Positions 1 through 8,172 of a DNA stretch of 31,300 nucleotides are shown here, in pieces. The notes below the pieces were generated by a model. It ran no database searches. It saw nothing but the letters and a program-made list of their open reading frames with translations, and was not told the origin of the DNA. The stretch is taken from the NCBI GenBank assembly GCA_050258555.1, contig JBLMZA010000034.1:1-31300 (forward strand). Reading direction: 5' to 3'. Both the position numbers and the translations under genes were made by a program. The stretch's first letter is position 1; every line of letters begins with the position of its first letter. This DNA comes from CAISDA01 sp050258555 (GTDB lineage: Bacteria; Bacteroidota; Ignavibacteria; UBA10030; UBA8401).

Positions 1-1306
1 GACCCAACGATCCATCGTTTCCGTTGACGGCGGTCGTCAGTGCGGGCCCCCAATCCCATGAAACGACATCCTCGGCGATCTTCCATTGCCGTGTGCCCTC
101 GACGTCCATGCCGAAGAGGTCATACGGTGCATTCTCATCGGCACGGTCGGCAAAGGCGAAGTAGCGGCCGTCCGGCGACATGGCCACACCGCCCAGATGG
201 ATGCTTCCGCCAATCAGCACGGTCGCCTGCTTGCTTGTAAAATCATATTTCATGATTTCATTCGCGCCGTATCCGAAATGATACGTGGAATAGAGACAAC
301 CGGAGCCGTCGGGAAGCAAGGCCACGCTGGAAAGATAGTCTGTCTTCACCACCAGGGGATGCGTGCTGACGTCGCTTCCTTTTGTGCCGCGATAAATTCC
401 CTGGGGATACGCAAGCGAGCTGAAATAGAACAACTCGTCGCTCACCGGCGACCAGCAGAGACAGCGGCCCACCAACGAAGTCTGGCCCGTAAACAGACTT
501 TGCCCGATCTGTCCATTGGCGGGATTGGCCGGCAAAAACTCCTTGAGTCCCGCCTCGACCAGATAGGCGACTTCACTGCCGTCGCTTTTCCATGTGAAAG
601 TGTTAATCTTGAAATGGAAGGGACCGTACCCGCTTGTGATGCGGACCGAATTGGCCGCCGCAACGGTCTGTCCCGGCATCACATCGGCGTATGCCTGCGG
701 GAAGAGCCAGGTGCCCAGACCGCTTTTGACGTACACGAACTGCTGCCGCCCGAGATCGGCGACGCTGTCAATGGTGACGGTCGCGCTCGTGCCGGCGGGA
801 ATCGCGACTTGTTTCAGGTTCGCCGCCCCTTCCACGTACACAAAAAAGATGGAATTATTCGTGATCAGGTTCTCGACGGTAACGGTCACCGCGCCTTTGG
901 GCAGCAGGGCCAATGCATCACGATCGGGAGCGTTGGTGATGCGCCGCAATCCGGAACCGTCCGGCTGCATGGCAAAGATATCCGATTCGTAGGGCGAGCA
1001 TGCCATTTCGTGGGCGCTGGAAAAAGTAATCTCGCGGCTCTTCGGACGCCATCCCACACTGGGGTTGATCGATGAGAGCCCGCGCGGCGTGGTGTAGATG
1101 ATGTGATCATTGGCGCCATCGGGATCGATGAGATGCAGTTCCGATTGGCCGGGGTCGGTTTGCGTTGTACCGACGACGCGAAAATATGCAATAATGCCGG
1201 ACAGATTCTCCGGCGCCTGCGCGAATAACGGCGCGGCCAGTATCGCGAAAACGAGGAAGGGCGCCGCTATCGCCCTCGTGATGACCGTGGAAAATTCCTT
1301 TTTCAT
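1..1306 (-). CDS. TolB-like/PD40 beta-propeller secreted protein (3' end outside window)
   Basis: A reading frame of 435 codons runs off the left edge without a stop, so the C-terminus is missing. It starts at an ATG preceded by a purine-rich Shine-Dalgarno stretch (AAAGGGGGAAG). Residues 1-30 form a Sec signal peptide ending in LFAQA. The rest has repeated propeller blades of the TolB/PD40 kind, with motifs such as LHLIDPDGAND, IFAMQPDGSGLRRIT and MSPDGRYFAFADRAD. A beta-sandwich-like insert lies at roughly residues 130-220 (VTVTVENLITNN onward). Such proteins are exported to the periplasm or cell surface. The exact role is unknown and a T9SS sorting domain, if any, would lie outside the window. 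It is divergent from the YCF48-like gene. A long open frame on the opposite strand is only its shadow. Confidence 0.8.
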   Translation of the reverse strand, partial: MKKEFSTVITRAIAAPFLVFAILAAPLFAQAPENLSGIIAYFRVVGTTQTDPGQSELHLIDPDGANDHIIYTTPRGLSSINPSVGWRPKSREITFSSAHEMACSPYESDIFAMQPDGSGLRRITNAPDRDALALLPKGAVTVTVENLITNNSIFFVYVEGAANLKQVAIPAGTSATVTIDSVADLGRQQFVYVKSGLGTWLFPQAYADVMPGQTVAAANSVRITSGYGPFHFKINTFTWKSDGSEVAYLVEAGLKEFLPANPANGQIGQSLFTGQTSLVGRCLCWSPVSDELFYFSSLAYPQGIYRGTKGSDVSTHPLVVKTDYLSSVALLPDGSGCLYSTYHFGYGANEIMKYDFTSKQATVLIGGSIHLGGVAMSPDGRYFAFADRADENAPYDLFGMDVEGTRQWKIAEDVVSWDWGPALTTAVNGNDGSLG

Positions 1307-1664
1307 GACTTCCCCCTTTGGATTGGTTTGAAGTCGTTGGGTTACCGGCCTGGCGGAAAGGATGGTGGATTCTGCTGCTGGAATGGTACGCTCAAGAACC
1401 GATGAACGGGGGTAAATAGTTCCGCCCCGCATCGTGGGATATATCGGCAGGCGAAGCGGCAGTTCCTGTGATGAACATCAGGATATTTATCACATGAGTT
1501 TCGTATATTGGCACAGCAACAGAATAGACATGACCTGCACGCGCCGCATACCGCAGAGATCGCATACTTTTATGCGCCGGAGAAGAATGTCTTTTGCGCG
1601 GCAATGGGCAGGCACACCTATCCGATCGATCATTCGATGAAAAAAAAGGAAGATGATTGTGGAT
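1307..1664. other. Divergent intergenic region, no gene seen
   Basis: About 350 bases separate two divergent genes for secreted proteins, so both promoters should lie here. Short open frames on both strands have no recognisable product. I see no tRNA and no hairpin with a T-run. A TATATT box occurs near 1503 on the plus strand but lacks a convincing -35 partner. Confidence 0.5.
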
Positions 1665-3926
1665 ATGCGAACATTACATGAGAATCGGATCTCCCCGAAG
1701 ATGCCGGCGGGGAGGAGATATCGTCAATGGTGGTTCGTTTTCTTGTTCGTCTTCGCCTGCAGCGCCGCGGCGCAATGGGAAGTGCGGTATCCTCCTCAAT
1801 ACGGTTCTTCCGTATCGGATTTTGTTTTTCCCGACGGGAAAAACGGCTTTTATTCGACCTCCGACGGCCTGATACTGAAAACGACGGATTCCGGCAAAAC
1901 CTGGCAGGTCTCTACCTATAGCAAGCGCGACAAATTCCTTTCGATCTCATTTGCCGACAGCGAGAATGGTATCGCATATTCTCCATACTCGTACCTGAAC
2001 GACAACATGAGCATGTTTTCCACACATGACGGCGGGAGAACCTGGAATGTCGGCAGTGCTTTGCGCAGCTTCTCGCTTACGATAAATTCTCCACAGAAGG
2101 CCCGAGTGTTGTGCCTCAACGATTCCGTGGCATTGGCGACATTGGACGATGGGGCGATCCACCACTCTGTGGACAGAGGGCGTTCGTGGACGACCGTACG
2201 GCAAACCCGCTGGTATTTTCCCTCCGATTACGGCATCCCATTCGGATGGATCACTTCATTCTGCAGAGTGCCCAACGGCGACATTCTTGCCGTGGGAAAT
2301 GATATCAGTGCATATCGTGCCGGCGTCATTAAAGATTCCATTTCCTATCTCCTCAGAAGTGCGGACAACGGCCGCACGTGGCAGACACTGTGGAGAGGAC
2401 TCAAAGAATCCCTCCGGATGGTATCGTTTGCCGATACGATGATCGGATGGGCCTGCAGCGACAGCAGCATATTCAAAACATCCGATGGCGGAATTTCCTG
2501 GACGCTGGAAAAGCGGCAGTATGGATTTGATCCGGCTCTGGCCGGCATCGCGGCCATCGACACGTCCACGGTCTATGCCGTCGACATGAGCGGCGTCTTT
2601 TACGTCTTCTCTTCCGGAAAGATGGTCCGGACCAGCCGCGGATTTCCGGCGTCGCAAAACACAACGCTTCAATTTCTGACGAAAGAGATCGGATACGGCG
2701 GCGGGCCGACCGGGCTCTATAAAACGACAAATGCCGGCGCGACATGGGAAAAGCAAACCGGATCCTTCAATGGCCGACTGACGAAGATTGACTTTCCAAA
2801 CGAGACAATCGGATATGCGGCAGACAATAATAAGGTCAGCAAAACAACCGACGGCGGATATACGTGGAACACTCTTCCGGGCATCCAATATTCGGTGTAT
2901 GGCCTCGATGCCGTCGATTCACTTGAGCTGTGGGTCGCACAACTGGACACGGTCGCTCACTCGAATGATGGAGGACACACGTGGGAAAAAATTCATTTTG
3001 ACAGCGCCTTTGTCCGCAATGTGAATTTCTTCGATCATGATTTCGGGATCCTGTATGATGTGTGGCGGGAAAAATATTCGTCCGGTTCGGCCATACTCAT
3101 CGTGACAACCGACGGCGGAAAGTCATGGGTGCGGTATCCTCTGCCGGCTGTGCTCACCGGAATGACCAAACTCTTTTTCATCAGCAGGAATGAGGGCTGG
3201 CTTGCGTCGCAGCAGGCGCTGTATCACACGACCGATGGAGCCAGGACATGGCAGGCGGTGCTGCGCGGCCAGTATGGAAATCTGTGGAACATGGGAGCCT
3301 TTTCTTTTGACTTCATCGACTCCGCCAGCGGATGGTTCGCGTATTATGGTCGGCTCTACAAGACATCGGACGGAGGCATAAGTTGGAAAGAAAGCGCGCT
3401 GCCTGTTGAAGTGGAGATCCATGATGTGAAGTTCATCAACAAGCAAATCGGCTGGGCGGTGGGAGACGACGGAATGATCTTTTCGACGAGCGATGGAGGG
3501 GAGACATGGAGCGTGGACGCCGTCAGCATCCCCTACGATCTTTTTTCCATCTGCGCGATACCTCGCGCCGGCAAGACCGGCATCCGGATCGGCGGCGACG
3601 GATTCACCATTCTCGCCCACGAATATGCGACACGGGTCGGAGAACACGACGAGAGCGTTCCTGCCGACTTGTTCCTGTTCCGGAATTATCCCAATCCGTT
3701 CAATCCTTCGACGAAGATCACTTTCGATCTTCCGAAAGCCGGGCGCGTGCGGATAACGATCTTCGACGCGCTCGGGCGGGAAGTGAAGACGCTGCTCGAT
3801 CAGCATATCGCGAAGGGCCGGCATGCAATCACGTTCGAAGCGAACGGTCTTCCGAACGGCATGTATCTCTGCAGGATTCAATCAGGCGGATTTATTCAGA
3901 TCGGCAAAATGCTGCTCATGAAATAA
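1665..3926 (+). CDS. YCF48/Asp-box repeat protein with T9SS type A sorting domain
   Basis: A large exported beta-propeller protein of about 753 residues. After a hydrophobic signal sequence (WWFVFLFVFACSAAAQ) come twelve copies of an Asp-box-like motif, for example TTDSGKTW, THDGGRTW, TSDGGISW, TTDGGYTW and TSDGGETW. These motifs are typical of YCF48/HCF136-like and sialidase-type propellers. The last 80 or so residues form a T9SS type A sorting domain: an FRNYPNPFNPST start, an ITIFDALGREV core and a GKMLLMK end. This predicts transport across the outer membrane and attachment or release at the surface. In-frame ATGs at 1653, 1665 and 1701 compete. AAGGAAG at 1646-1652 abuts the first and sits about 12 bases before the second, so 1665 is preferred weakly. 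The ligand is unknown. The gene converges on the next one with 13 bases between stops. Confidence 0.88.
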   Translation: MRTLHENRISPKMPAGRRYRQWWFVFLFVFACSAAAQWEVRYPPQYGSSVSDFVFPDGKNGFYSTSDGLILKTTDSGKTWQVSTYSKRDKFLSISFADSENGIAYSPYSYLNDNMSMFSTHDGGRTWNVGSALRSFSLTINSPQKARVLCLNDSVALATLDDGAIHHSVDRGRSWTTVRQTRWYFPSDYGIPFGWITSFCRVPNGDILAVGNDISAYRAGVIKDSISYLLRSADNGRTWQTLWRGLKESLRMVSFADTMIGWACSDSSIFKTSDGGISWTLEKRQYGFDPALAGIAAIDTSTVYAVDMSGVFYVFSSGKMVRTSRGFPASQNTTLQFLTKEIGYGGGPTGLYKTTNAGATWEKQTGSFNGRLTKIDFPNETIGYAADNNKVSKTTDGGYTWNTLPGIQYSVYGLDAVDSLELWVAQLDTVAHSNDGGHTWEKIHFDSAFVRNVNFFDHDFGILYDVWREKYSSGSAILIVTTDGGKSWVRYPLPAVLTGMTKLFFISRNEGWLASQQALYHTTDGARTWQAVLRGQYGNLWNMGAFSFDFIDSASGWFAYYGRLYKTSDGGISWKESALPVEVEIHDVKFINKQIGWAVGDDGMIFSTSDGGETWSVDAVSIPYDLFSICAIPRAGKTGIRIGGDGFTILAHEYATRVGEHDESVPADLFLFRNYPNPFNPSTKITFDLPKAGRVRITIFDALGREVKTLLDQHIAKGRHAITFEANGLPNGMYLCRIQSGGFIQIGKMLLMK

Positions 3927-3939
3927 GATCGGGCCGGGG

Positions 3940-5169
3940 CTATTTCATCAATGTCATCTTCCCGGCTTCACTGCGCGATGCCGAGCGCAGGCGATAAAAG
4001 TACGTGCCTCCCGGAAGATCCTTCGCATCGAACCGAAGCCTGTAGAATTCGTTGGGACGGGCCACGCCTTCAAAGAGCGTGGCCGCCTCGCGGCCCAGTA
4101 TGTCGTGTACTGTCAGGCGGACATATTCCGCTTCGCGCATGGCGAATGTGAGCGTCGTGGAGGGATTGAAGGGATTCGGATAATTCTGCGAAAGGCGATA
4201 GTCCTCGGGCGTCAGTGCGGCTTCGACGTCGACTGTCTGTGTGTATGCGAACCCGCCGTTCCGGTCGATTTGCCTGAGCCGGTAGCTCACATTTCCCTTT
4301 GCACCGGCATCGACAAAGGTATAGCGCTGAGGCACGTTCGTCGTGCCGGCGCCTTCAACAAATCCGATGCGCGTCCATTCGCCGTTCATTCGCCGCTCCA
4401 CGTCAAATCCGCAGTTGTTCACTTCGCCCGCGGTCGACCACGCCAGCTCGACACGTCCGCGAACGGATGCCGCTGTGAATGAGTTGAGCTCGACCGGCAG
4501 GGCGGACGCCATGTCGGGGGCGATGATATCGGGGGTGATAGCGAGCGTGCCGATCTTCATGCTTGTGACATATCCCACGACCGCGTGGTTTGCCGCAGTA
4601 AAATTGAATCCCTGCTGCACGTCGCAGCTGATATCGGTTGCCACCGTTTTCGACAGCGAAGACATGGAAGAAGCGACTGTCACACCCCAGGATTTCTGAA
4701 TGTTCATCGTCGCGGAACTTCCCAATCCGATCACCTGATCGAACGCCTGCGGAACGATACCGATGTAAAACTGGAAATTCGATGGTGTCAGGACTTCCTC
4801 GCTTGCCGATTGCTCCACGAATGCCTGCAACTCGCCGCCCATTTTCTGAATCAGCCCGTACAATTTCACTCCGCAGCTGTGTGCCTTCCGATAATATGAT
4901 GCGGCCGCGGGATCGTATGCGTAAATATCAAACTGGATTTCCACGTCCGTATTTGCAGGCGGCGTGGCAAAGAATGCCGTCAGATTCTGTTTTGTCGTGG
5001 CGCTCACCTGCATGGTGAAGGCGAGGGGATCGGCCGCTCCTCCGTTCCAGGAAAAGTGGTTCATCACTCCCACAACATGGACGTGATCGGATGCGGCATC
5101 GGTGGTTGAAAACAGAGGCAGGAACAAGACTGCCGTCAAGAGGATCCGAATTGCGGCGGAAGGATTCAT
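3940..5169 (-). CDS. Secreted protein of unknown function with T9SS type A sorting domain
   Basis: The 409-residue product has a signal peptide (LLTAVLFLPLFSTTDA). An unrecognised N-terminal domain of about 200 residues follows; it mentions no known catalytic motif. A fibronectin-III-like segment then starts at ALPVELNSFTA (about residues 225-320), a common spacer in T9SS cargo. The C-terminus is a T9SS type A sorting domain (LSQNYPNPFNPSTTLTF, then TVHDILGREAATLF, ending GKMTLMK). The family context says surface or extracellular. A consensus-like promoter (TTGACA, 17 bases, TATATT) lies about 55 bases upstream, and GGGAG precedes the ATG. The upstream neighbour is an ECF sigma factor on the same strand, which may or may not share transcription. 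Confidence 0.85.
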   Translation of the reverse strand: MNPSAAIRILLTAVLFLPLFSTTDAASDHVHVVGVMNHFSWNGGAADPLAFTMQVSATTKQNLTAFFATPPANTDVEIQFDIYAYDPAAASYYRKAHSCGVKLYGLIQKMGGELQAFVEQSASEEVLTPSNFQFYIGIVPQAFDQVIGLGSSATMNIQKSWGVTVASSMSSLSKTVATDISCDVQQGFNFTAANHAVVGYVTSMKIGTLAITPDIIAPDMASALPVELNSFTAASVRGRVELAWSTAGEVNNCGFDVERRMNGEWTRIGFVEGAGTTNVPQRYTFVDAGAKGNVSYRLRQIDRNGGFAYTQTVDVEAALTPEDYRLSQNYPNPFNPSTTLTFAMREAEYVRLTVHDILGREAATLFEGVARPNEFYRLRFDAKDLPGGTYFYRLRSASRSEAGKMTLMK

Positions 5170-5222
5170 GAGGATATTTCTCCCGGTGTGTTAGGTGATG
5201 TGCAGATGCGGGCCGGAAGGAG

Positions 5223-5251
5223 AATATACACACCGGATCGTCCATTGTCAA
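5223..5251 (-). promoter_or_regulatory. Sigma-70-like promoter for the 409-residue T9SS protein
   Basis: On the minus strand TTGACA (5251-5246) is followed by a 17-base spacer and TATATT (5228-5223). Hexamers and spacing are near ideal, and the box points straight at the T9SS gene starting at 5169. Confidence 0.6.
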
Positions 5252-5263
5252 AGTGTGGTCACC

Positions 5264-5279
5264 GTGCAAAGTTTTGCAC
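5264..5279. repeat. Dyad GTGCAAA-GT-TTTGCAC
   Basis: Two perfect 7-base arms are separated by two bases. The dyad lies between the stop of the sigma-factor gene and the -35 box of the promoter at 5223-5251. It could be an operator for that promoter or part of a weak terminator of the sigma gene; no T-run follows it on either strand. Confidence 0.45.
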
Positions 5280-5294
5280 CGGCATCAGGGAAGA

Positions 5295-6269
5295 TTATTT
5301 CTGATGCTGTTCGTTTCGCGGCGAGTCGAAGAAGTGGAAGACCCCGATCCGGCCTTTGGTTCTGAACAACACGAAGACCGTGGAAGGCGCACAGCGGTCG
5401 GGATATTCCGGAGGGTTCGTATTGCGTCCTTCGACGACGGTCACGTTGCCGCTCGTGTTCGCTTCGTCCACGCAGAAGCGCGATCCATAGCGAAGATCGT
5501 CCCGGATTTCTTTCGCGATGATACTCCTGCCCACGCTTGTTTTTCCGCTTGTGTAGCGGACGAGAAGCGATGGTGCGTGATGGTCGAGCATTTCGCGGCG
5601 GGCACGGTCATCATCGTAGAGCTTCAGCCAGAGCTCGCGATAATAATCGTTCCACTGCTGCGCTTCCACAAGCGCTCTGCCTGTGGCGTCTTCGGCCGCA
5701 AGGTAGCGCCGTGCGAGCTGCTCGCGAGCCGCAGCAAGGCGGCTTCGCACCGTCCCGACGGGTATGCCGAGCACAAGCGCGATGGTGTCGTAGCTGCTGA
5801 ACCGGCTGAAATATCGGAGCAGCACGCAGGAGCGCAGTTCCTCAGAAAGATGCTGCAATGCGCCGTGCATCCGCTCGCGCGATTCATCCAAATCGGCAAA
5901 CGTCTCCGCTGATTGAAGAAAAACGGCGCGGCGCGCGGCGGGACTTTCATACTCGTCGCCGGGGCGTTCCTTTTTCATCATGCGATAGCAGGTGTTGATG
6001 AGGATCCGGCGCAGCCACGGATAGAAAACATCCGGGTCGCGCAACGCGGAAAGGTGCGTGAATGCCGAGATGAAGGCATCCTGTACGGCGTCCTGTGCAA
6101 GCTGCGTGTGGCCGCAGATGCGCAGCGCATGGGCATGAAGCCGCGGGCGGTACCACTGAAACACGATCCCGACCGCGGCCGCATCCCCGCACACAGCCGC
6201 GCGCGTGTGCTCCCGAATGCGTGGAGGAATTTCGATGAGGCTTTGCTGCATATGTTTCTCAAACTTCAT
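5295..6269 (-). CDS. ECF RNA polymerase sigma factor with C-terminal NTF2/SnoaL-like domain
   Basis: The 324-residue product has sigma region 2 at about residues 35-100, with QDAVQDAFISAFTHL and the PWLRRILINTCYRMMKKE end. Region 4, with its helix-turn-helix, is at about 140-190 (DTIALVLGIPVGTVRSRLAAAREQL). The remaining 120 or so residues resemble the NTF2/SnoaL-like extension found on SigJ/ECF41-type sigma factors, where it modulates activity instead of a separate anti-sigma factor. No anti-sigma gene is adjacent. The open frame extends upstream to 6395 but that would overlap the preceding gene. The ATG at 6269 (MKFEKHMQQ) fits the domain start; 6251 is an alternative. It lies 61 bases after the DUF1579-like gene, on the same strand and probably cotranscribed. 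Confidence 0.8.
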   Translation of the reverse strand: MKFEKHMQQSLIEIPPRIREHTRAAVCGDAAAVGIVFQWYRPRLHAHALRICGHTQLAQDAVQDAFISAFTHLSALRDPDVFYPWLRRILINTCYRMMKKERPGDEYESPAARRAVFLQSAETFADLDESRERMHGALQHLSEELRSCVLLRYFSRFSSYDTIALVLGIPVGTVRSRLAAAREQLARRYLAAEDATGRALVEAQQWNDYYRELWLKLYDDDRARREMLDHHAPSLLVRYTSGKTSVGRSIIAKEIRDDLRYGSRFCVDEANTSGNVTVVEGRNTNPPEYPDRCAPSTVFVLFRTKGRIGVFHFFDSPRNEQHQK

Positions 6270-6330
6270 GCTGCGTACATTCTGCAACGGCCGCGCCGGT
6301 TGAATAATTCCACTCTCCGCGGCCGGCGCG

Positions 6331-6882
6331 CTATTTCTTCGCCTGATCGGCTCTTCTCGTGAACGACGCGGACCCTTCTTCGATCGTCTGTCCATCGAGC
6401 ATCGCCTTAAGGTGAAAGTTCATCGTGCCCGGAGACGGAAACGTGAGATCGATATCCTCGACGAATTTCTTTCCATCGACTATTTCATTCGCCTGCATCG
6501 TGAAATGTTGGGGCGTCAGCCAGCGGCCCAGATGTTCGTGTGTCGTCCCGAAATTGTCCACGCTCATCCAGTGGATCTTTCCGTCGTTGGCGTTGTAGCC
6601 GATGAGGTTCGCGCCTTTCATCGTTCCCAGTTCGGGATGTGTGAATGATTCATCCATGGAAAGCCCGCTTCCGTCCGCCGTGGGCCGGAAATCGCCGCTG
6701 TATGTGAACCGGTATGTCTTCCCGTTCATCGAAAGCTCCGCCGGGCCTTCCCAGCATCCTTCAATCTGAAAGAGCCGCGCAAGCGGTTCGGGCGTTTTGG
6801 CGGGCTGTTCCTGCGCCTGCCCTGTACAGACGAAAAACGTGAGGCATAGCGCCGCGGCGATATATCGGTATTGTGTTTTCAT
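6331..6882 (-). CDS. DUF1579-like secreted protein
   Basis: A 183-residue protein with a signal peptide (IAAALCLTFFVCTGQAQ). It is followed by a single beta-barrel-like domain that starts LFQIEGCWEGPAELSMNGK and contains PELGTMKGANLIGYN and WMSVDNFGTTHEH. This is the pattern of the DUF1579 and related lipocalin-like families, whose ligands are unknown. An excellent Shine-Dalgarno (AAAGGAGGACATACC before ATG) fixes the start. The gene precedes the ECF sigma factor and is divergent from the dehydrogenase at 7027. Confidence 0.75.
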   Translation of the reverse strand: MKTQYRYIAAALCLTFFVCTGQAQEQPAKTPEPLARLFQIEGCWEGPAELSMNGKTYRFTYSGDFRPTADGSGLSMDESFTHPELGTMKGANLIGYNANDGKIHWMSVDNFGTTHEHLGRWLTPQHFTMQANEIVDGKKFVEDIDLTFPSPGTMNFHLKAMLDGQTIEEGSASFTRRADQAKK

Positions 6883-7026
6883 GGTATGTCCTCCTTTATT
6901 ATTGTGGCATTTTCTTTATAGAGACTGCGGCATGGCGAAAAGTTCGGTTCACGGGATGGCAAGTAATTCTTTTTTCTGCTATTATCTGTACAGACGACGC
7001 AACGAACGAGCATGGAAGGAGGGCAC

Positions 7027-7962
7027 ATGAAAGCCGTGATCTGCACCCGATACGGACCGCCGGAAGTTCTTCGGATCGTGGACGTGGAAAAACCTCTTCC
7101 GAAAGCCAATGAAGTATTGATCAAAGTCAGGGCGACGACGGTGCACATCGGGGATACGAAGATCCGGCGTCTGGAGCCGGGTCTGGGAGCGGTGACGGAT
7201 TTCTTTTTCAAGCCCGTGATGCGTTTCATCGTGGGTTTCAGGGGACCGAGAAAAAAAATACTCGGCATGGAATTGGCCGGAGATATCGAGGCTGTCGGCG
7301 CCGATGTGACCCGGTTCAAAATCGGCGACCCCGTCTTCGCTTCCACCGAATTCCGATTCGGAGCGCATGCCGAATATTGCTGCATGCCTGAAAATGGGAT
7401 TCTGGCAATCAAACCCGCAACAATGACATACGAGCAGGCCGCGCCGGTGCCCAATGGCGCCCTGACCGCGCTGATCAATCTTCGGAAAGGACAGATTCAG
7501 AAAGGGCAGAAGGTCCTGATCTATGGAGCGTCGGGAAGTGTCGGAACGTATGCCGTCCAGATTGCGAAGTATTATGGAGCGGACGTGACGGGAGTCTGCA
7601 GTACCGCGAATCTGGATCTGGTGAAATCTTTGGGAGCCGATCATGTGATCGATTACACGCGTGAAGATTTTACAGAGGGCCGCACGACGTATGATGTCAT
7701 TTTCGATGCGGTGGGAAAGATCGGCTATGCAAAACGAAAAAAATCCCTGACAACATCCGGAATGTACATCTCCGTTTTTTCGTTATCCGGCAACATTATC
7801 CTGAAGGTCGAAGACCTGATCTTCCTCAAAGAACTCTGCGAGACCGGAATGTTGAAATCGGCCATCGACCGGTGCTACCCTTTCTCGCAGATCGTCGAGG
7901 CCCACCGGTATGTCGATCGGGGACACAAAAAGGGAAACGTCGTTATTCAAATGGCCGAATAG
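7027..7962 (+). CDS. NAD(P)-dependent alcohol dehydrogenase / quinone oxidoreductase-like (MDR family)
   Basis: The 311-residue protein is a medium-chain dehydrogenase/reductase. The N-terminal GroES-like half begins MKAVICTRYGPPEVL. The nucleotide-binding half carries VLIYGASGSVGTYAVQIAKYYGA and a GADHVIDYTREDF segment, typical of NADPH-using quinone or enone reductases. The catalytic and structural zinc cysteines of true alcohol dehydrogenases are absent, so a zinc-free reductase is expected. The start at 7027 is supported by GGAAGGAGGG just upstream; an in-frame ATG at 7012 lies before that ribosome binding site and is less likely. The substrate cannot be told from sequence. Confidence 0.85.
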   Translation: MKAVICTRYGPPEVLRIVDVEKPLPKANEVLIKVRATTVHIGDTKIRRLEPGLGAVTDFFFKPVMRFIVGFRGPRKKILGMELAGDIEAVGADVTRFKIGDPVFASTEFRFGAHAEYCCMPENGILAIKPATMTYEQAAPVPNGALTALINLRKGQIQKGQKVLIYGASGSVGTYAVQIAKYYGADVTGVCSTANLDLVKSLGADHVIDYTREDFTEGRTTYDVIFDAVGKIGYAKRKKSLTTSGMYISVFSLSGNIILKVEDLIFLKELCETGMLKSAIDRCYPFSQIVEAHRYVDRGHKKGNVVIQMAE

Positions 7963-8172
7963 CCGCTTGGCATCCTTCCACAAGATCGGTCACATTCTGC
8001 CACACAATATTTCCAACTCGCCGATGAGCGGCGCGACATCGAACATGTCATTGGACATGGGATCGCCGTTGACGACATTGCGCGTGTCGCAGGCAGGAGC
8101 GAGTCTGGAGTATCCAAGGAGTATGGAAGGTAAACAGCCGGCCCGCGGATACCGTTTCCACCATGCAGATTC

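Noticed and set aside
86..1075. A 329-codon open frame on the plus strand
   Set aside because: It is antisense to the TolB-like gene, whose signal peptide, blade motifs and ribosome site are convincing. The plus-strand product has no recognisable domain.
3123..3881. Minus-strand 252-codon frame inside the YCF48-like gene
   Set aside because: It is antisense to clear Asp-box repeats and a T9SS domain, with no ribosome site or domain of its own.
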